6,771 nucleotides of DNA, taken from assembly GCA_016210805.1 (NCBI GenBank), contig JACQTL010000362.1, positions 1-6,771 on the forward strand, read 5' to 3'. This document shows positions 5,966 to 6,771 of the stretch, piece by piece. The DNA comes from Actinomycetota bacterium (GTDB lineage Bacteria; Actinomycetota; UBA4738; G016210805). The position numbers were made by a program, and so were the translations under genes. Position 1 is the stretch's first letter; every line of letters begins with the position of its first letter. Under the pieces are notes generated by a model that was not told the DNA's origin, did not search any database, and saw only the letters and a program-made list of their open reading frames with translations.

Positions 5966-6235
5966 ATGGCACTGCTCAAGGAAGACAAGTCCAAGGTGAT
6001 CTCCGACTTCCGGCGCGCCGAGAGTGACACCGGCTCGCCCGAGGTCCAGATAGCCGTGCTCACCCGGCGCATCACCGACCTCACGGAGCACCTGAAGACA
6101 CACAAGAAGGACCACCACTCCCGTCGCGGCCTGCTCCAGATGGTCGGGCGGCGGCGGCGGCTCCTCGAGTACCTGAAGGGCGAGGACATCGAGCGATACC
6201 GAGAGCTGATCGCGCGCCTGGGGCTCAGGCGCTAG
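5966..6235 (+). CDS. rpsO: 30S ribosomal protein S15
   Basis: S15 is a primary 16S rRNA-binding protein of the 30S platform; it binds a three-way junction in the central domain and contacts 23S rRNA in bridge B4. The protein has 89 residues, identical in length to the Escherichia coli protein. Conserved segments are DTGSPEVQIAVLT (21-33), RITDLTEHLKTHKKDHHSRRGLL (35-57), and the basic end of the last helix (GRRRRLLEYL 61-70). The rRNA-contacting H42, D49 and S52 (numbered with Met1) are all present. ATG 5966 gives the exact family N-terminus; the in-frame GTG at 5945 would add seven unrelated residues and is rejected. S15 often represses its own mRNA through a structured leader. If transcription really starts just before the ATG here, such a leader would be missing. 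A strong hairpin follows the gene 8 nt after the stop. Confidence 0.98.
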   Translation: MALLKEDKSKVISDFRRAESDTGSPEVQIAVLTRRITDLTEHLKTHKKDHHSRRGLLQMVGRRRRLLEYLKGEDIERYRELIARLGLRR

Positions 6236-6243
6236 GAACCGGG

Positions 6244-6268
6244 GGGGCGGCGGGAGCCGCCCCTTCTT
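6244..6268 (+). terminator. Terminator-like hairpin after rpsO
   Basis: GGGGCGGC 6244-6251 and GCCGCCCC 6256-6263 form a perfect 8-bp, nearly all G-C stem around a GGGA loop (GNRA type), followed by TTCTT (6264-6268). This may be an intrinsic terminator or a partial attenuator, since the U tract is short and interrupted. In E. coli and Streptomyces the rpsO-pnp junction carries such structures with partial read-through and RNase III processing. Here it would set the rpsO to pnp transcript ratio and protect the rpsO 3' end. The hairpin is certain from sequence; its activity is inferred. Confidence 0.75.
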
Positions 6269-6393
6269 CGTGGAGGAGGCCGCCGAGGACCAGGACCCGG
6301 GAAGGAAGGAACGAGCGGGGAGCGACCGGGTCAGTTATCAGTAGCGGACCCCCGGGGCACCCTCTGGAGGCCCACCACTGAGAACTGGCCGGA

Positions 6394-6448
6394 TCCTCGC
6401 TCCTCGCACGAGGAGGGCGCGCCGTCCGGCGCGCCGCACAGGGAGGAG
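6394..6448 (+). promoter_or_regulatory. Structured pnp leader with possible Shine-Dalgarno sequestration
   Basis: This 55-nt leader holds a tandem TCCTCGC repeat (6394-6400 and 6401-6407), each copy an anti-Shine-Dalgarno sequence. GAGGAG follows at 6410-6415, and the true ribosome binding site GGAGGAG lies at 6442-6448, 6 nt before TTG 6455. CTCCTC 6400-6405 can form a 6-bp hairpin with 6410-6415 (loop GCAC) or pair equally well with GAGGAG 6443-6448. Between them GGCGCGCC 6416-6423 and 6428-6435 form an 8-bp hairpin with a GTCC loop. The first TCCTC (6394-6398) could close a three-way junction by pairing with GAGGA 6443-6447. The pairings are exact; a regulatory role is inferred. Confidence 0.55.
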
Positions 6449-6454
6449 AGCCAG

Positions 6455-6771
6455 TTGGCCACCATCCAGACCAGGACCATCGGGTCCCAAGACGTAGTGT
6501 TCGAGTCGGGCAAGCTCGCCCGGCTCGCCGCGGGCAGCGCGGTGGTAACCCTGGGGGAGACCCAGGTCCTCGCCACCTGTACCAGCGGCAAGCCCCGCGA
6601 GGGGATCGACTTCTTCCCGCTCACCGTCGACGTGGAGGAGCGGATGTACGCGGCCGGGAAGATCCCCGGCGGCTTCTTCCGCCGGGAGGGCCGGCCGTCC
6701 GAAACGGCCACCCTCACGGCCCGCCTGATCGACCGCCCCCTCCGGCCGTCGTTCGCCGAGGGGTACCGGGA
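6455..6771 (+). CDS. pnp: Polyribonucleotide nucleotidyltransferase (PNPase), 5' end only
   Basis: PNPase is a trimeric phosphorolytic 3'-to-5' exoribonuclease of RNA turnover; in actinobacteria it also adds 3' tails. The first 105 residues are visible and the gene runs off the window. They cover the start of the first RNase PH domain: ESGKLARLAAGSAVVTLGETQVLAT (17-41), DFFPLTVDVEERMYAAGKIPGGFFRREGRPSE (52-83, containing the FFRR RNA-binding loop at 74-77), and ARLIDRPLRPSF (89-100). The start is TTG 6455, supported by GGAGGAG at 6442-6448 with 6-nt spacing and by the position of the conserved TRTIG/FESGK segment. No ATG or GTG fits better, which makes it easy for gene callers to place this start wrongly. 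The distal RNase PH, KH and S1 domains lie outside. It follows rpsO after a hairpin-rich 219-nt spacer, the widely conserved rpsO-pnp arrangement. Confidence 0.96.
   Translation, partial: MATIQTRTIGSQDVVFESGKLARLAAGSAVVTLGETQVLATCTSGKPREGIDFFPLTVDVEERMYAAGKIPGGFFRREGRPSETATLTARLIDRPLRPSFAEGYR

Noticed and set aside
6331..6342. TCAGT-TA-TCAGT direct repeat in the AT-richest part of the pnp spacer, considered as pnp promoter or operator
   Set aside because: No TANNNT hexamer and no -35 at a fitting distance; the repeat is too short to support without comparison.
6495..6500. TAGTGT inside pnp as a -10 box
   Set aside because: It lies within conserved pnp codons, is not preceded by GG, and no start codon with family support follows closely.
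6331..6717. 128-codon minus-strand frame across the pnp leader and pnp start
   Set aside because: Mostly antisense to pnp, with no domain or plausible ribosome binding site. It is open mainly because of composition.

Overview
The window is a very GC-rich, gene-dense bacterial chromosome segment. All genes are on the + strand, with strong G/C bias at third codon positions. The order is ylxR (3' end) - infB - ylxP/DUF503 - rbfA - nrnA (DHH phosphoesterase) - truB - ribF - rpsO - pnp (5' end). This is the conserved nusA-infB translation cluster joined to rpsO-pnp. Composition, the DHH phosphoesterase directly after rbfA (as in mycobacteria), GTG/TTG starts and actinobacterial-looking protein sequences suggest an actinomycetote. 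The short IF2 (710 aa, against roughly 900-1000 in Streptomyces and Mycobacterium) hints at a deep-branching lineage rather than a classical one. No 16S or marker search was possible, so the taxonomy is an inference.

Layout. 1-153 is the C-terminal end of YlxR, overlapping infB by 4 nt (GTGA). 150-2282 is infB. 2326-2619 is a small DUF503 gene. 2625-2996 is rbfA, 5 nt later, and it overlaps nrnA (2986-3975). truB (3977-4831) begins with TTG 1 nt after the nrnA stop. A 123-nt gap with a candidate promoter precedes ribF (4955-5899). A 66-nt gap with a second candidate promoter precedes rpsO (5966-6235). A GC-rich terminator-like hairpin follows rpsO. A structured 219-nt spacer leads to pnp, which starts at TTG 6455 and runs off the end. 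No gene-free stretch exceeds 300 nt.

The genes form a ribosome-assembly and RNA-metabolism programme: IF2 starts translation, RbfA matures the 30S subunit, S15 nucleates the 30S platform, TruB makes tRNA pseudouridine-55, NrnA clears nanoRNAs and PNPase degrades RNA. RibF, which makes FMN and FAD, is the metabolic outlier often found here.

No unknown protein system is present: every gene belongs to a known family. The points worth a second look are non-coding. The only three GGTANNNT motifs found by eye on the + strand all lie just upstream of a start codon. Two of them are placed so that ribF and rpsO would be transcribed with almost no leader. The pnp leader has duplicated anti-Shine-Dalgarno and Shine-Dalgarno-like segments around a strong hairpin, which could form alternative structures controlling PNPase translation.
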